Assembly: GCA_021776595.1 (NCBI GenBank) | Contig: JAJFFP010000054.1 | Coordinates: forward strand, 1-46,364 | Direction of reading: 5' to 3' | From: Robiginitomaculum sp. | GTDB lineage: Bacteria; Pseudomonadota; Alphaproteobacteria; Caulobacterales; Maricaulaceae | Length of the DNA stretch: 46,364 nucleotides | Part shown: in pieces, positions 16,235 to 24,993 of the stretch | How positions within the stretch are numbered: position 1 is the first letter of the stretch | How the letters are laid out: each line of letters begins with the position of its first letter | Notes under the pieces: generated by a model | The model's database searches: none | What the model saw: only the letters and a program-made list of their open reading frames with translations | What the model was told of the DNA's origin: nothing | Translations under genes and position numbers: made by a program

Positions 16235-17173
16235 TTGCGCGTATTTGTATTCATATTTTCGCTTATGGTCGTATTGACCATTTCGGGTAAGGCACTGGGG
16301 GCAGAGGCCTTTGAAGCCTGGCGCGAGCGCACATCCATGTTGTTGCTCGCTTCGCATTGCCAGACCCTTGGTGAGCTTGAGCAGGCGGCGCTTCTTTCTG
16401 GGCAGGTGCAGGCGCGCGGGGCGCTGTTGCGCGCAGGAAAAGACCCGCAATCTCTTGACGATATACTATCAGATTTAGCCAGTCGGGCGGAACGTGTATC
16501 CTGCGAGCGTGAAGACGTTCAGGCGGAAATTTCCAGAATGAATGAGGCGGCGCAAGTCTGGTCGCACATGTATTCAATGCGGTTTCCGGCCAGATGGCAG
16601 AACTGGGAGGCTCGCCGGGATGATGCCCGCGAAAAGCCCCGGTGGCGAGTGCGGGTACCTTTGCAGGATAAAGCGGGCAATATTCTGGATTTTGGGCTGG
16701 TGGCACAGGGAGAAAATGTGTTTCTTGGTCTGACGGTGATGGGGGGCCAAGTGCCTTCCAGTGTAATTTTGCAAATGCGCGATTCCAGTCGTCTTGCCGC
16801 ACCGCTGGATGACGATCTATTACGCCTGATGGGGCGCAAGGGTGATGGCCCGGCAAGGCTGCTACCGCCAAAAAGTGTTCTGCAAAGTTTTTTTGCCATT
16901 GATAAGTCGGCAGCACCGGCTTCACTTACCGGAGAGGCAAGTAAAAGTGGCAAGATAAATAAAGCCGTTATGTTTCGCTTTGCCGAAAAGGCACTGGATG
17001 CGTTCAGCGCGCTGGACCCGCGTGATGTGGTGGCATTAGAGCTGGTTTTCCCTGCCAGACGCGGTAAACGCCAAAGGCGCGAATATATTTATGCCGAGGC
17101 CGGGGATTTTGCCGCCGCCAGATTATTTGCACAAACTTTTCCACAAGAACCAGACAACGCAAAAACCAACTGA
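16235..17173 (+). CDS. Secreted protein of unknown function (312 aa)
   Basis: Not recognised. A cleavable signal peptide ends near GKALGAEA. The mature protein has a helical N-terminal part (residues about 25-120) with two cysteines (ASHCQTL and VSCERED) that could bridge, then a more beta-rich part with FGLVAQGENVFLGLTV, and a basic segment RRGKRQRREYIYAE near the C-terminus. No membrane helix follows the signal. The start is TTG 16235, preceded by a GGGGATG-like site. It lies 60 bases after the BcsB-like gene and 107 before the retropepsin-like gene, all on one strand, so a shared process in the periplasm is likely but unproven. Confidence 0.7.
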   Translation: MRVFVFIFSLMVVLTISGKALGAEAFEAWRERTSMLLLASHCQTLGELEQAALLSGQVQARGALLRAGKDPQSLDDILSDLASRAERVSCEREDVQAEISRMNEAAQVWSHMYSMRFPARWQNWEARRDDAREKPRWRVRVPLQDKAGNILDFGLVAQGENVFLGLTVMGGQVPSSVILQMRDSSRLAAPLDDDLLRLMGRKGDGPARLLPPKSVLQSFFAIDKSAAPASLTGEASKSGKINKAVMFRFAEKALDAFSALDPRDVVALELVFPARRGKRQRREYIYAEAGDFAAARLFAQTFPQEPDNAKTN

Positions 17174-17280
17174 CGTGCACACTTTTGCGCTATCAGGGCA
17201 TAAATCACAGAAATTTAATTGGTATTGGCCCAATTTTCAGGGTTTGCTGCTCCAGGGCCCTTGCCTGCTAAGGAAACGCT

Positions 17281-18174
17281 ATGCGTGTTTTGCTATTGGC
17301 ATTTTTGCTGCCCATGCTTCTGGTGCCAATGGTGCAGGCACAAGAAGCACGGGCAAGTTTGCAAATGTCCAAAGATGGCCATTTGCTGACCCCGGTTTAC
17401 ATTAATAATGCCGGGCCATTTCTATTTATTGTCGATACGGCAGCCAGCCGGACGGTGATCAGCGAGGGGTTGGCAAAAGCCCTGTCTCTACCGCTAATGG
17501 AGAATCGTGAAGGGCGGTTGGTGGCCGCCAGTGGCGAGGCAACCACCAGGGTTTATCATATGAAAACTCTTGGGTTTGCCGGGCAGGCCTGGCCTCTGGG
17601 GCCGGTTTTGGCCATACCGGATATTACAGCAAAACATGGCTATTACGGGATTTTGGGACTGGATGTTCTGGCATCACAGGTTTTGTTGCTAAATTTTGAA
17701 ACCGGCACGCTTGTGTTGATGTCAAGTAAGGACGCTCGACAGAGGCGGCGCACGGGAACCTGGCATAAAATTAGAGGAGATAGAAATTTTGCGGGATTTC
17801 TAAGTGTTAATATGCGGCTGGGGCGCAACAAAATAAAGGCGATTATTGATTCGGGCGCGCGCCGTTCAATCGGCAATGGCCAGTTTGGCCTGAAGCTGGA
17901 AAACCTGAGCCCGGCCAGCATTATGGCACAAGAACAGATCATTACTGGCGTAACCCTGCCGCACATTGCGGCACGAACCGGCACGGTTAGCTCGATTAAT
18001 CTTCAGCGCTTGCGTTGGACGGATGCCGAGATACTGGTCGCTGATCTGGCCGTATTCGACGTATTGGGGCTAACGGGGCAGCCATCTTTGATTTTGGGTC
18101 TGGATTTTTTGCTGAGCACGTCTGCAATCATGTTTGATTTTGCTGGTCAAAGGCTATGGGTGAAGCCGTTATAG
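17281..18174 (+). CDS. Exported two-lobed retropepsin-like aspartic protease
   Basis: Signal peptide ends at QAQEARA (cleavage near residue 20). Two retropepsin-type half-sites follow: FIVDTAASRTVIS (Asp52) and AIIDSGARRSIG (Asp190). Each lobe also carries the paired hydrophobic-Gly motif, GILGLDVL (about 123-130) and LILGLDFL near the C-terminus. One chain therefore holds a whole pepsin-like active site, whereas retroviral-type proteins dimerise. The first motif has DTA where DTG is usual, which is tolerated in clan AA. AAGGAA lies before ATG 17281. Periplasmic proteolysis is inferred; the substrate may be a neighbour's product. Activity is not shown by sequence alone. Confidence 0.8.
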   Translation: MRVLLLAFLLPMLLVPMVQAQEARASLQMSKDGHLLTPVYINNAGPFLFIVDTAASRTVISEGLAKALSLPLMENREGRLVAASGEATTRVYHMKTLGFAGQAWPLGPVLAIPDITAKHGYYGILGLDVLASQVLLLNFETGTLVLMSSKDARQRRRTGTWHKIRGDRNFAGFLSVNMRLGRNKIKAIIDSGARRSIGNGQFGLKLENLSPASIMAQEQIITGVTLPHIAARTGTVSSINLQRLRWTDAEILVADLAVFDVLGLTGQPSLILGLDFLLSTSAIMFDFAGQRLWVKPL

Positions 18175-18249
18175 TGGCAAGATTGCAGAAGTTTAATTTT
18201 GTTGCCGAATATTTTAATTGAACCGCAAAAGATTGTGCGTATTGGTGTG

Positions 18250-18266
18250 CCCAAATTGAGTTTGGG
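18250..18266 (+). promoter_or_regulatory. Small hairpin before the TonB-type receptor start
   Basis: CCCAAA (18250-18255) and TTTGGG (18261-18266) flank a five-base loop and end nine bases before the GTG start at 18276, where the ribosome should bind. It could hamper initiation or be chance; no riboswitch family is recognisable. Confidence 0.25.
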
Positions 18267-18275
18267 TGTCGTATT

Positions 18276-20390
18276 GTGAAATACAAACAGTTGTTATCAG
18301 CCTTTGGTGTCCTGGCTTTGGTCTGCACCGGATTATCCACGGGCACTGCCCTGGCCCAGGAAACCACTGCTGCGCCTGAGGCGACAAAGCCTGATACAGA
18401 GGGGGTTTCAGTCTATACGCCTGACTTTTTTGCCAGCTATTATCCGGTAACGGCGCTTGATATGGTGCGGCAAATCCCAGGTTTTTCGATCAATAACGGT
18501 GCCAATGTGCGCGGCTTTGGCGGTGCAGCCGGTAATGTGCTGATCGACGGAGAGCGTCCCAGCACTAAATCAGACAGTCTGGACAGTATTTTACAACGTA
18601 TCTCGGCAGATCGGGTAGAGCGCATTGATCTGATCCGTGGATCATCACCTGATCTTGATATGCGCGGGCTCAGCCGGGTCATCAATGTGATTTTGAAAAC
18701 CACCGGCGATAACAAGAACAATAACTGGTCATTCGAATCTACCTATTCACGCCGCCGGGTTGTCGTTAATGGCGAGTTTGTTACCAACTTTACCGCTGGC
18801 GGCGCCGATATTACCTTAGGCCTGAATAAACAGGGTGGACCATTTCGCTCCAGCGGGATTGAAAACCGCTTTTCGCCGCCGGGTGCTTTACAGGAACGCC
18901 GCGATGAAGCCGCACAGAGTGTTTTTACCACGTGGTCGCCGAGCCTAAATCTTGAGAAAAAGTTTACCAATGGGCATGTGTTGCGCCTGAATGCAAAAGC
19001 AACCGATTCAGTTTTCAAGCGTAATGAATTTTCGTTTGTTGAAACGCCGGTTGCCGGCAATCTTGATTTTCTGCGCTTTGACACCAATACCGCCAGAGCC
19101 CATAACAAACGCACAGAGTTTAGCGGGGACTACAGTCTGTCGTTAAGCAAAACACTTGATGTCAAATTCATAGGTCTTAAAAACAGAAATACGGCCAATG
19201 ACCAGTTTTTATCGTCCAGAGTAAATGCCACAAGCCTGGACACAGCCTCACGGGTATTTAGCAAGGAAAAGGCAACTGAATCCATTGCCAGAACGGTTGT
19301 GGACTGGGCCTTGAATAAAAAACACAGTGTGCAGTTTACTGCTGAGGGCGCGCTGAACGCCTTGAATGCCAATCTGCAACTGGAAAGCGACGATGGCAGC
19401 GGGTTTGTCCCCATTGTCTTGCCGGTCAGCAACACACAGGTAAAAGAACGGCGCGGTGAGGTTTCCGCCTCGTGGGTGTTCGTGCCCAATCCAAAGTGGA
19501 CGCTGGAAAGCGGCCTTAAAGTTGAACGTTCGCGCCTGAGCCAAAGCGGTGATGCCAGCCGGACCCGCACGTTTTCTTTTCCCAAGCCATCTTTTACTGC
19601 CAGCTATAATTTAAGCAAGAAGAACCAGTTGCGGCTGAGTGCCGTCCGCAAAGTTGCGCAGCTTAATTTCAAGGATTTTGTTACATCGGTTAATCTGACT
19701 GATGAGCAGACCGATGTCGGTAACCCGGAACTGGAACCGGATCGGACCTGGACGGTTAAAGGTGAATGGGAGCGGCGTTTTGCCACCAAAGGCTCCGTGA
19801 CCATTAGTGCCAAACGGGACTGGATCAGCCAGGTTCAGGGCCGGGTTCCTGTGGACAATCTTTTTGATGCCCCCGGCAATCTGGGCAATGCCTCGCGCTG
19901 GCAATTGCGGGTAGTGGCGCGCTTGCCACTGGATGGCCTGGGCCTGAAAAATGCAACGCTGGACGCCGATGGCTTCCTTGCCGATAGTGCGGTTACGGAT
20001 CCGGTAACGGGCGAGCGCCGCATTCTGGAGCGCATGGCAAAGCATAACTTTAACTTGAGTTTCCGCCAGGATTTCAGCGCCCGGCGCATTGCCTGGGGCT
20101 GGGCTTATAATAACGGCGTTACGCGGCGGTCATTTCGTCTGTTTGAAGAGCAGATCACCCATGGTGGTGGTGGCCGGGGTTCACCGCGCGCGTTGAGTCT
20201 TTTTGTTGAAACCACGCGAATTGCCGGCATGACGGCGACCTTTGATGTGCGTAATATCCTCAACCGGCCGGGCACACGGACGCGGACCTTCTACGATGGA
20301 CCAAGGTCGGACGGTCTGGTCGAGGCTACCGAGTCTCAATCACGCAAATCGGGCCTGCGTTTCCGGCTGCAATTACGCGGTGCGTTCTAA
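18276..20390 (+). CDS. TonB-dependent receptor-like outer membrane protein
   Basis: Outer-membrane beta-barrel with a plug. The signal peptide ends at ALAQETT. Residues about 45-150 form the plug: DMVRQIPGFSINNGANVRGFGG, NVLIDGERPSTKSD and RVERIDLIRGSS are classic plug blocks. The remaining 550 residues are alternating beta strands ending in LQLRGAF with a terminal phenylalanine, as barrel-assembly signals do. No clear TonB box is seen near the mature N-terminus, so energy coupling is uncertain. The ligand is unknown. The start is GTG 18276. It closes the four-gene envelope row and converges on gspE, the stop codons overlapping by four bases. Confidence 0.85.
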   Translation: MKYKQLLSAFGVLALVCTGLSTGTALAQETTAAPEATKPDTEGVSVYTPDFFASYYPVTALDMVRQIPGFSINNGANVRGFGGAAGNVLIDGERPSTKSDSLDSILQRISADRVERIDLIRGSSPDLDMRGLSRVINVILKTTGDNKNNNWSFESTYSRRRVVVNGEFVTNFTAGGADITLGLNKQGGPFRSSGIENRFSPPGALQERRDEAAQSVFTTWSPSLNLEKKFTNGHVLRLNAKATDSVFKRNEFSFVETPVAGNLDFLRFDTNTARAHNKRTEFSGDYSLSLSKTLDVKFIGLKNRNTANDQFLSSRVNATSLDTASRVFSKEKATESIARTVVDWALNKKHSVQFTAEGALNALNANLQLESDDGSGFVPIVLPVSNTQVKERRGEVSASWVFVPNPKWTLESGLKVERSRLSQSGDASRTRTFSFPKPSFTASYNLSKKNQLRLSAVRKVAQLNFKDFVTSVNLTDEQTDVGNPELEPDRTWTVKGEWERRFATKGSVTISAKRDWISQVQGRVPVDNLFDAPGNLGNASRWQLRVVARLPLDGLGLKNATLDADGFLADSAVTDPVTGERRILERMAKHNFNLSFRQDFSARRIAWGWAYNNGVTRRSFRLFEEQITHGGGGRGSPRALSLFVETTRIAGMTATFDVRNILNRPGTRTRTFYDGPRSDGLVEATESQSRKSGLRFRLQLRGAF

Positions 20391-22153
20391 TCAGATTGTG
20401 GTTGTTCTGCACCGCAGACGCGTAATACCTCGCCAACCGTAGTGGTGCCTTGTCGCGCCTTGAGCAGGCCATCTTCCAGCAAGGTTTGAAAGCCCTGACG
20501 GCGAGCAACATCCAATAGTTTCGACATGTGAGCATGTTCCAGAATGGCATCGCGCATTTCATCATTTATAGCCGCCACTTCAAAAACCGCGATGCGCCCG
20601 GTATAACCGGTATTGGCGCAAGCATCACAGCCGACCGCTTTTTTCCACTCGGCCTTACCTGCCATTTCCTGACTTTCAACCAAACCATTACGCACCAGCC
20701 GCTCCAGCATGGCTTCGCCTTCACCATTTACATCCGAAACGGCGCATTTTGGGCACAATCGCCGCACCAGCCTTTGGGCGGCCAGGCCGCGCACGGCGGC
20801 GGCAATCATATAGGGCTCCAGCCCCAGGTCTTCCAGACGGGCTATGGCCGCTAAAGACGAGTTGGTATGCACGGTGGATAGCACCAAATGGCCAGTCAGC
20901 GCGGCTTGTGCCGCGATGGTGGCTGTCTCTCCATCACGGATTTCGCCGACCATAATAATATCCGGGTCCTGACGTAAAATAGCGCGCAAGCCTTTGGCAA
21001 AGGTATAACCGATGTCGGCTTTTGTCTGAATTTGCACGACACCATCCATGTCATACTCAATCGGGTCTTCGATGGAGATGATTTTGGTGATGCCATTATT
21101 CAGTTGTTGCAGGCAACGATATAGCGTGGTGGATTTACCGGAGCCGGTAGGCCCGGTTACCAGAATGACCCCATTTGGGCTCTGGGTCAGTTCGCTCATG
21201 ACCTTATTGGCCCGGCCGGCAAGGCCAAGTCCTTTCATGCCTGGTAATTCACTTTCCTTTTTGAGCAGACGCAGCACCATGCTCTCACCCCAGGAACCTG
21301 GCAGCGAAGACACGCGCAAATCAATGGCATGACCGGCAAAGCGTATGGTCTGGCGTCCGTCCTGTGGCAGACGACGTTCGGCAATGTCCATACCGGACAG
21401 CAGTTTTACACGGCTGGTGACGGCATCAAATATACCGCGTGGCTCGCTCTGGCGGGTATGCAATACGCCATCAATGCGATAGCGCACTTTGAATTCGTGT
21501 TCAAAAGGCTCCACATGAATATCTGAGGCACTATGCTTTAACGCCGTAGCAAACATGTTGTTAACAAAATCAATCACCGGTGCCTCTTCGGCCATTTCTT
21601 TCAAGCGGGCGGTGTCATCGAGATCATCTTCGTCCTCGGAAGTCGGACCAAGGCTTTCATTAATGTAATAAAGACAGCGTTCGATAAACTGGTTGCTGCT
21701 CAACCAGTAACAAATGGGGCCAAGATCAGAAAAACTGGTTTCACTATCCTCCTGATGGGCCAGATAGCGCGCCCACTGGCCCTCAAGGTTTTCTTGTATC
21801 TGGGCATTCAAAATATCGCGGGCGACAATATTAAGCTGTTTCAGCCCCTTTTCTTCGCTAATCCAGATGGCGGTGTGATTGGCCAGAAACCAACGCGGGG
21901 AAATTTTCAAGGCGGCAATGGCATGGCTGTGCAGTGCCGGTTCTTTTGGAATATTGGCAGTATCCAAAATAGGTAGTTCAAGCTGCGCGGAAAGCGCGTC
22001 CAGCAGTGTCTCTTCAGTCAATGCGCCGACACGCAAAAGGGCCTGGCCCAGCAGATTTCCGGTTTCACCTTGCAGACGCAGAGCCTGGGCAAGGTCTTTT
22101 TGGGTAATCAGACCGCGTGAAAGTAGTATTTGACCAATAAGTTCCGTATCCAT
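20387..22153 (-). CDS. gspE: Type II secretion ATPase GspE
   Basis: Cytoplasmic hexameric ATPase that powers pseudopilus assembly in type II secretion. The N-terminal MshEN-type domain (residues about 1-100), then the catalytic core with GPTGSGKST (334-342), IEDPIEYDMDGVVQ, the Walker B region GEIRDGETA (403-411) and the zinc-binding cysteines at 467, 470, 509 and 512. At 588 residues it fits GspE and also resembles PilB/MshE; the surrounding gsp genes decide for GspE. It is divergent from gspJ with about 130 bases between, and has an extended -10 element upstream. Confidence 0.93.
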   Translation of the reverse strand: MDTELIGQILLSRGLITQKDLAQALRLQGETGNLLGQALLRVGALTEETLLDALSAQLELPILDTANIPKEPALHSHAIAALKISPRWFLANHTAIWISEEKGLKQLNIVARDILNAQIQENLEGQWARYLAHQEDSETSFSDLGPICYWLSSNQFIERCLYYINESLGPTSEDEDDLDDTARLKEMAEEAPVIDFVNNMFATALKHSASDIHVEPFEHEFKVRYRIDGVLHTRQSEPRGIFDAVTSRVKLLSGMDIAERRLPQDGRQTIRFAGHAIDLRVSSLPGSWGESMVLRLLKKESELPGMKGLGLAGRANKVMSELTQSPNGVILVTGPTGSGKSTTLYRCLQQLNNGITKIISIEDPIEYDMDGVVQIQTKADIGYTFAKGLRAILRQDPDIIMVGEIRDGETATIAAQAALTGHLVLSTVHTNSSLAAIARLEDLGLEPYMIAAAVRGLAAQRLVRRLCPKCAVSDVNGEGEAMLERLVRNGLVESQEMAGKAEWKKAVGCDACANTGYTGRIAVFEVAAINDEMRDAILEHAHMSKLLDVARRQGFQTLLEDGLLKARQGTTTVGEVLRVCGAEQPQSD

Positions 22154-22201
22154 GTCAGCTTTATAGGCGGCGTGTTGTTTAATGAGAATAGCAAAATCAC
22201 G

Positions 22202-22210
22202 ATTATATCA
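22202..22210 (-). promoter_or_regulatory. Extended -10 promoter element for gspE
   Basis: On the minus strand this reads TGATATAAT, a TGn extension plus a perfect TATAAT box, about 50 bases before the gspE ATG. The -35 region at standard spacing is poor, as is common for extended -10 promoters. Confidence 0.42.
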
Positions 22211-22282
22211 CTTCTGGCCAATGGATGGCTGTTACCGCTCATTTACCTTATGCCTGCCATCCCTTAAATTCATTTCTCCGCT

Positions 22283-22927
22283 ATGATGAAAAATGTGAGC
22301 ACTTTGACAAAATATTCACAGCAGGGCTTCTCTTTGATGGAAACCTTGCTGGCACTGGCGATTATGTCAGTGGCATCGCTGGCCCTGTTCCAGTCAACAA
22401 CAACTTTATTGCGCCTTTCCGAACGCACGATAAATGCCGCGCAACGCGCGCAGGATGCGGCGGTTATGCAAAAAAGTTTCATCGGCCTGGTTGAAGGGAT
22501 CGTTCCTGGTTGGCCCAAGGACAAAGCAGATGTGTTTACGGGGGATCGCGCCGGTTTTTCCAGCCTTACACGGGCGCCCCTGCATACGCTTGAGCCTGCT
22601 TTGCGCCGCTTTGCGCTAGTACTTGAAAGTGATGGTCGCTCATCTTCATTGATATATCAGAGCGGGGATACGCGTTGGGTGTTAAAGGCATTTCCTTACC
22701 CGCAAGCCACTTTTTCTTATCTTGGAGAGAATAATTTATGGTATCCGGCCTGGCCACTTGCACAAACCCCGGAAGCAGGTGAGTTTGACGATGCCAAATT
22801 TATTGACCCGCCTGCCTTGCCCCTAGCCATTCGTCTTGAAGTTGGTGCATCCACCCAGGATGCAAAAACTGTATGGATTGCCTACATTGGTGCGCGTGAA
22901 AAACTACCTGATCTGAAAGAATTCTGA
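22283..22927 (+). CDS. gspJ: Type II secretion minor pseudopilin GspJ
   Basis: Minor pseudopilin of the tip complex. The prepilin site is QGFSLMETLLAL, with cleavage after Gly and the conserved Glu at position 5 of the mature protein, followed by a hydrophobic helix. GspJ is favoured over GspI by size (214 residues) and by the C-terminal blocks FSYLGENNLWYPAWP and LPLAIRLEV, which match the usual GspJ pattern. gspK follows after one base. ATG 22283 and the next codon are both ATG. A prepilin peptidase (GspO/PilD) must be encoded elsewhere. Confidence 0.82.
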   Translation: MMKNVSTLTKYSQQGFSLMETLLALAIMSVASLALFQSTTTLLRLSERTINAAQRAQDAAVMQKSFIGLVEGIVPGWPKDKADVFTGDRAGFSSLTRAPLHTLEPALRRFALVLESDGRSSSLIYQSGDTRWVLKAFPYPQATFSYLGENNLWYPAWPLAQTPEAGEFDDAKFIDPPALPLAIRLEVGASTQDAKTVWIAYIGAREKLPDLKEF

Positions 22928-22928
22928 T

Positions 22929-23984
22929 ATGCAGGGGCATATGGATACATCAATAAACAGCAAACCGGACGCAGGCTTTGTGCTACCCTATGTGCTGGTG
23001 GTGATATTTATACTGGCGCTGGCCAGCACGATTGCTGTGCGCTCAATCAATGCGTCCGGTCAGGTGGTCACGGCACTTAATGATGATGTTTTTGCCGACC
23101 AGCGTCTGGCGTCTGCCGAGGCGCAATCGCTTTATATTTACCTTAGCAGCGCACCGGTGAAGGGGGGAATTGATACCAGTCACACACCCTGGACGGGCGA
23201 TGACATACTGGATGGGTTTGATGTCAGTCGTCTTGCCAAGGGCGCATTATGGACAGCCGGTGGCGGACGACGGGTGTTGCGCACACCCAATGGCGATGTT
23301 GATGTGACCTATAGGGATGTATCCGGGCTGGTTTTATTGAATGGTTCAAACCCGAAAATGATGGAGGATCTGCTTCATGGCCTTGGGTTGAAAAAAACCG
23401 ATGCCAAAATCGCCAGCGCAAAACTGGGAGATTATATTGATACTGATCGTAATCGCCGGTTTCGCGGTGGTGAGCGATCTGATTACAGGCTAAAGCGCAA
23501 GGCGCCGCCTGCCAATGGTCCCATACGGGCCATTGAGGAGGTTTACCGCATACTGGACTGGGACGCACTGATTACACCAAAGGTTTTCAACCAATTGCGC
23601 CGGCTTACGACGTTGACCACCAAAACCAGTTATTATAGAAAGAAATTCCTGGATGCAGAGCTTGGTAAATTGCTGGGCTTGGATGATCAGGACAATACAT
23701 TTGGCAAGATAGCGGGCCCTACAATCGATTTTGTTGATGAAGCGTCATTTTCAATCGAGACCCCCACAAAACTTGGCAGATTTACTTTCTCAACACCAAA
23801 AGGAAACGGGCAGACCAAAATCAGGGTTGTGGAATATGAACGACTAGCCAGCGCCCCTGGGCGTCCATTCAGAAGACACGTTGTATTTGAGGAAACCGGA
23901 AATGTCAGTGACAACCGCACAGCGCGCGATACGGGTGAGAATTTCACCCCTGTTTTCACCGCGCCTGACCGCACTGCTGAGTGA
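22929..23984 (+). CDS. gspK: Type II secretion minor pseudopilin GspK
   Basis: Large tip pseudopilin (351 residues), the usual size for GspK because of an inserted helical domain. AGFVLPYVLVVIFILALAS is the prepilin segment, with the Glu-5 absent, which is typical for GspK. The blocks KLGDYIDTDRNRRFRGGE and PPANGPIRAIEEVYRILDWD match the conserved calcium-binding and helical regions. An in-frame ATG at 22941 is a second possible start. Its last 83 bases overlap the chosen gspL start at 23902 in another frame, an overlap much longer than elsewhere in this operon. Confidence 0.86.
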   Translation: MQGHMDTSINSKPDAGFVLPYVLVVIFILALASTIAVRSINASGQVVTALNDDVFADQRLASAEAQSLYIYLSSAPVKGGIDTSHTPWTGDDILDGFDVSRLAKGALWTAGGGRRVLRTPNGDVDVTYRDVSGLVLLNGSNPKMMEDLLHGLGLKKTDAKIASAKLGDYIDTDRNRRFRGGERSDYRLKRKAPPANGPIRAIEEVYRILDWDALITPKVFNQLRRLTTLTTKTSYYRKKFLDAELGKLLGLDDQDNTFGKIAGPTIDFVDEASFSIETPTKLGRFTFSTPKGNGQTKIRVVEYERLASAPGRPFRRHVVFEETGNVSDNRTARDTGENFTPVFTAPDRTAE

Positions 23985-24993
23985 TCATACAACGCAAGCT
24001 CTTTCCAGAGGCGGGGTGGTGCACACCGACCTTCTGGTGGTGTCACGGGCGCTATGCAGCTTTCGCAGAATTACGCTTTCTTCCGGGTCGCGAAATGCCA
24101 TCAAGGCCGAGCTGTTAAAGGCAAAACGCGAATCTGTTTCTGATTATGATGTCTGCCAGATCGTTCAAGACCCGGTGAATCGCAAGGCAGCCAGTGTCTG
24201 GACCTGGACTGTCGCCGATGACCTGGATTTAGGGCAGGAAAATCATTCTATTGTCAGCCTGCCTGAGACGCTCGCCCGTGAACCCATGCAAGAGGGAAGA
24301 CGGCTCGTGCAATGCCTTGAAGGTGTTGAAGGGCAGATTTGGCAAGATGGTGCCTTGATCGCCAGCCGGTGGTGGCAACAGGAGCCTGATCAGGGCCAGT
24401 GGATTACATTTTTACGTTCAGCCCGCCAGATATCTGGTGAAGAAGAGACAATGCCACCGCCAGTTCAAGATGTGCCCTGGCGTTCTGATCTTCCGGTATT
24501 ACGAAGCACAATAAATGCTCTGCAAGCGTATGCTACCCCGGTGCGACTGTTGTTCATGGTGGGTATAATATTTGGGGCGATGGTGCTGTATAACGGCGCA
24601 CAATATTTGCATTATGTTTCGGCCACCAAGGGGATACAGGCGCAGATAAATGCGCGCAAGGGTTTAGTTAGTGAGGTGTTGAAGGAGCGCAACCGTGCGG
24701 TGCAAAGTTTGCGAATGATTGATAAATTAGGCCAGTTTGGATCGCCTTTGACGTTATTATATGGCGTAACGGGCATTCTGGAAAAGGTTCAGGGCAAAAA
24801 TACAAAACTAACCAAGTTCACGCTTTTCGATAACCAGCTTACGATGCAAATTACCGGTGAACCAGATCAGGATGGTGCTACGCTGGTAAAAAAGCTGGAA
24901 TCGGATGATGCGCTGGAAAATGTTACTGTAAATTTCAAACCCAGAAACAAAGTAGAAATCAAAGGGCAATTGGCAGTGAGGCCGGCAAATTGA
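23902..24993 (+). CDS. gspL: Type II secretion inner-membrane protein GspL-like
   Basis: Bitopic assembly-platform protein that links the GspE ATPase to GspM. The sequence shows a divergent cytoplasmic domain of about 210 residues, one membrane helix (RLLFMVGIIFGAMVLYNGAQ) and a periplasmic ferredoxin-like tail with a predicted helix before it. Sequence identity to named GspL is low by eye, so the call rests on topology and position between gspK and gspM. I start it at ATG 23902, with AGGAAA about seven bases upstream, giving 363 residues. It overlaps gspK by 83 bases. The stop overlaps the gspM TTG start. Confidence 0.75.
   Translation: MSVTTAQRAIRVRISPLFSPRLTALLSDHTTQALSRGGVVHTDLLVVSRALCSFRRITLSSGSRNAIKAELLKAKRESVSDYDVCQIVQDPVNRKAASVWTWTVADDLDLGQENHSIVSLPETLAREPMQEGRRLVQCLEGVEGQIWQDGALIASRWWQQEPDQGQWITFLRSARQISGEEETMPPPVQDVPWRSDLPVLRSTINALQAYATPVRLLFMVGIIFGAMVLYNGAQYLHYVSATKGIQAQINARKGLVSEVLKERNRAVQSLRMIDKLGQFGSPLTLLYGVTGILEKVQGKNTKLTKFTLFDNQLTMQITGEPDQDGATLVKKLESDDALENVTVNFKPRNKVEIKGQLAVRPAN

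Noticed and set aside
17217-17235. AATTGG/CCAATT inverted repeat followed by a few T's before the retropepsin gene
   Set aside because: Six mostly A-T pairs with a seven-base loop would be unstable; not convincing as a terminator inside a likely operon.
19130-19585. Minus-strand frame of 151 residues within the receptor gene
   Set aside because: Antisense to the beta-barrel region of a well-supported receptor; composition is that of a shadow.
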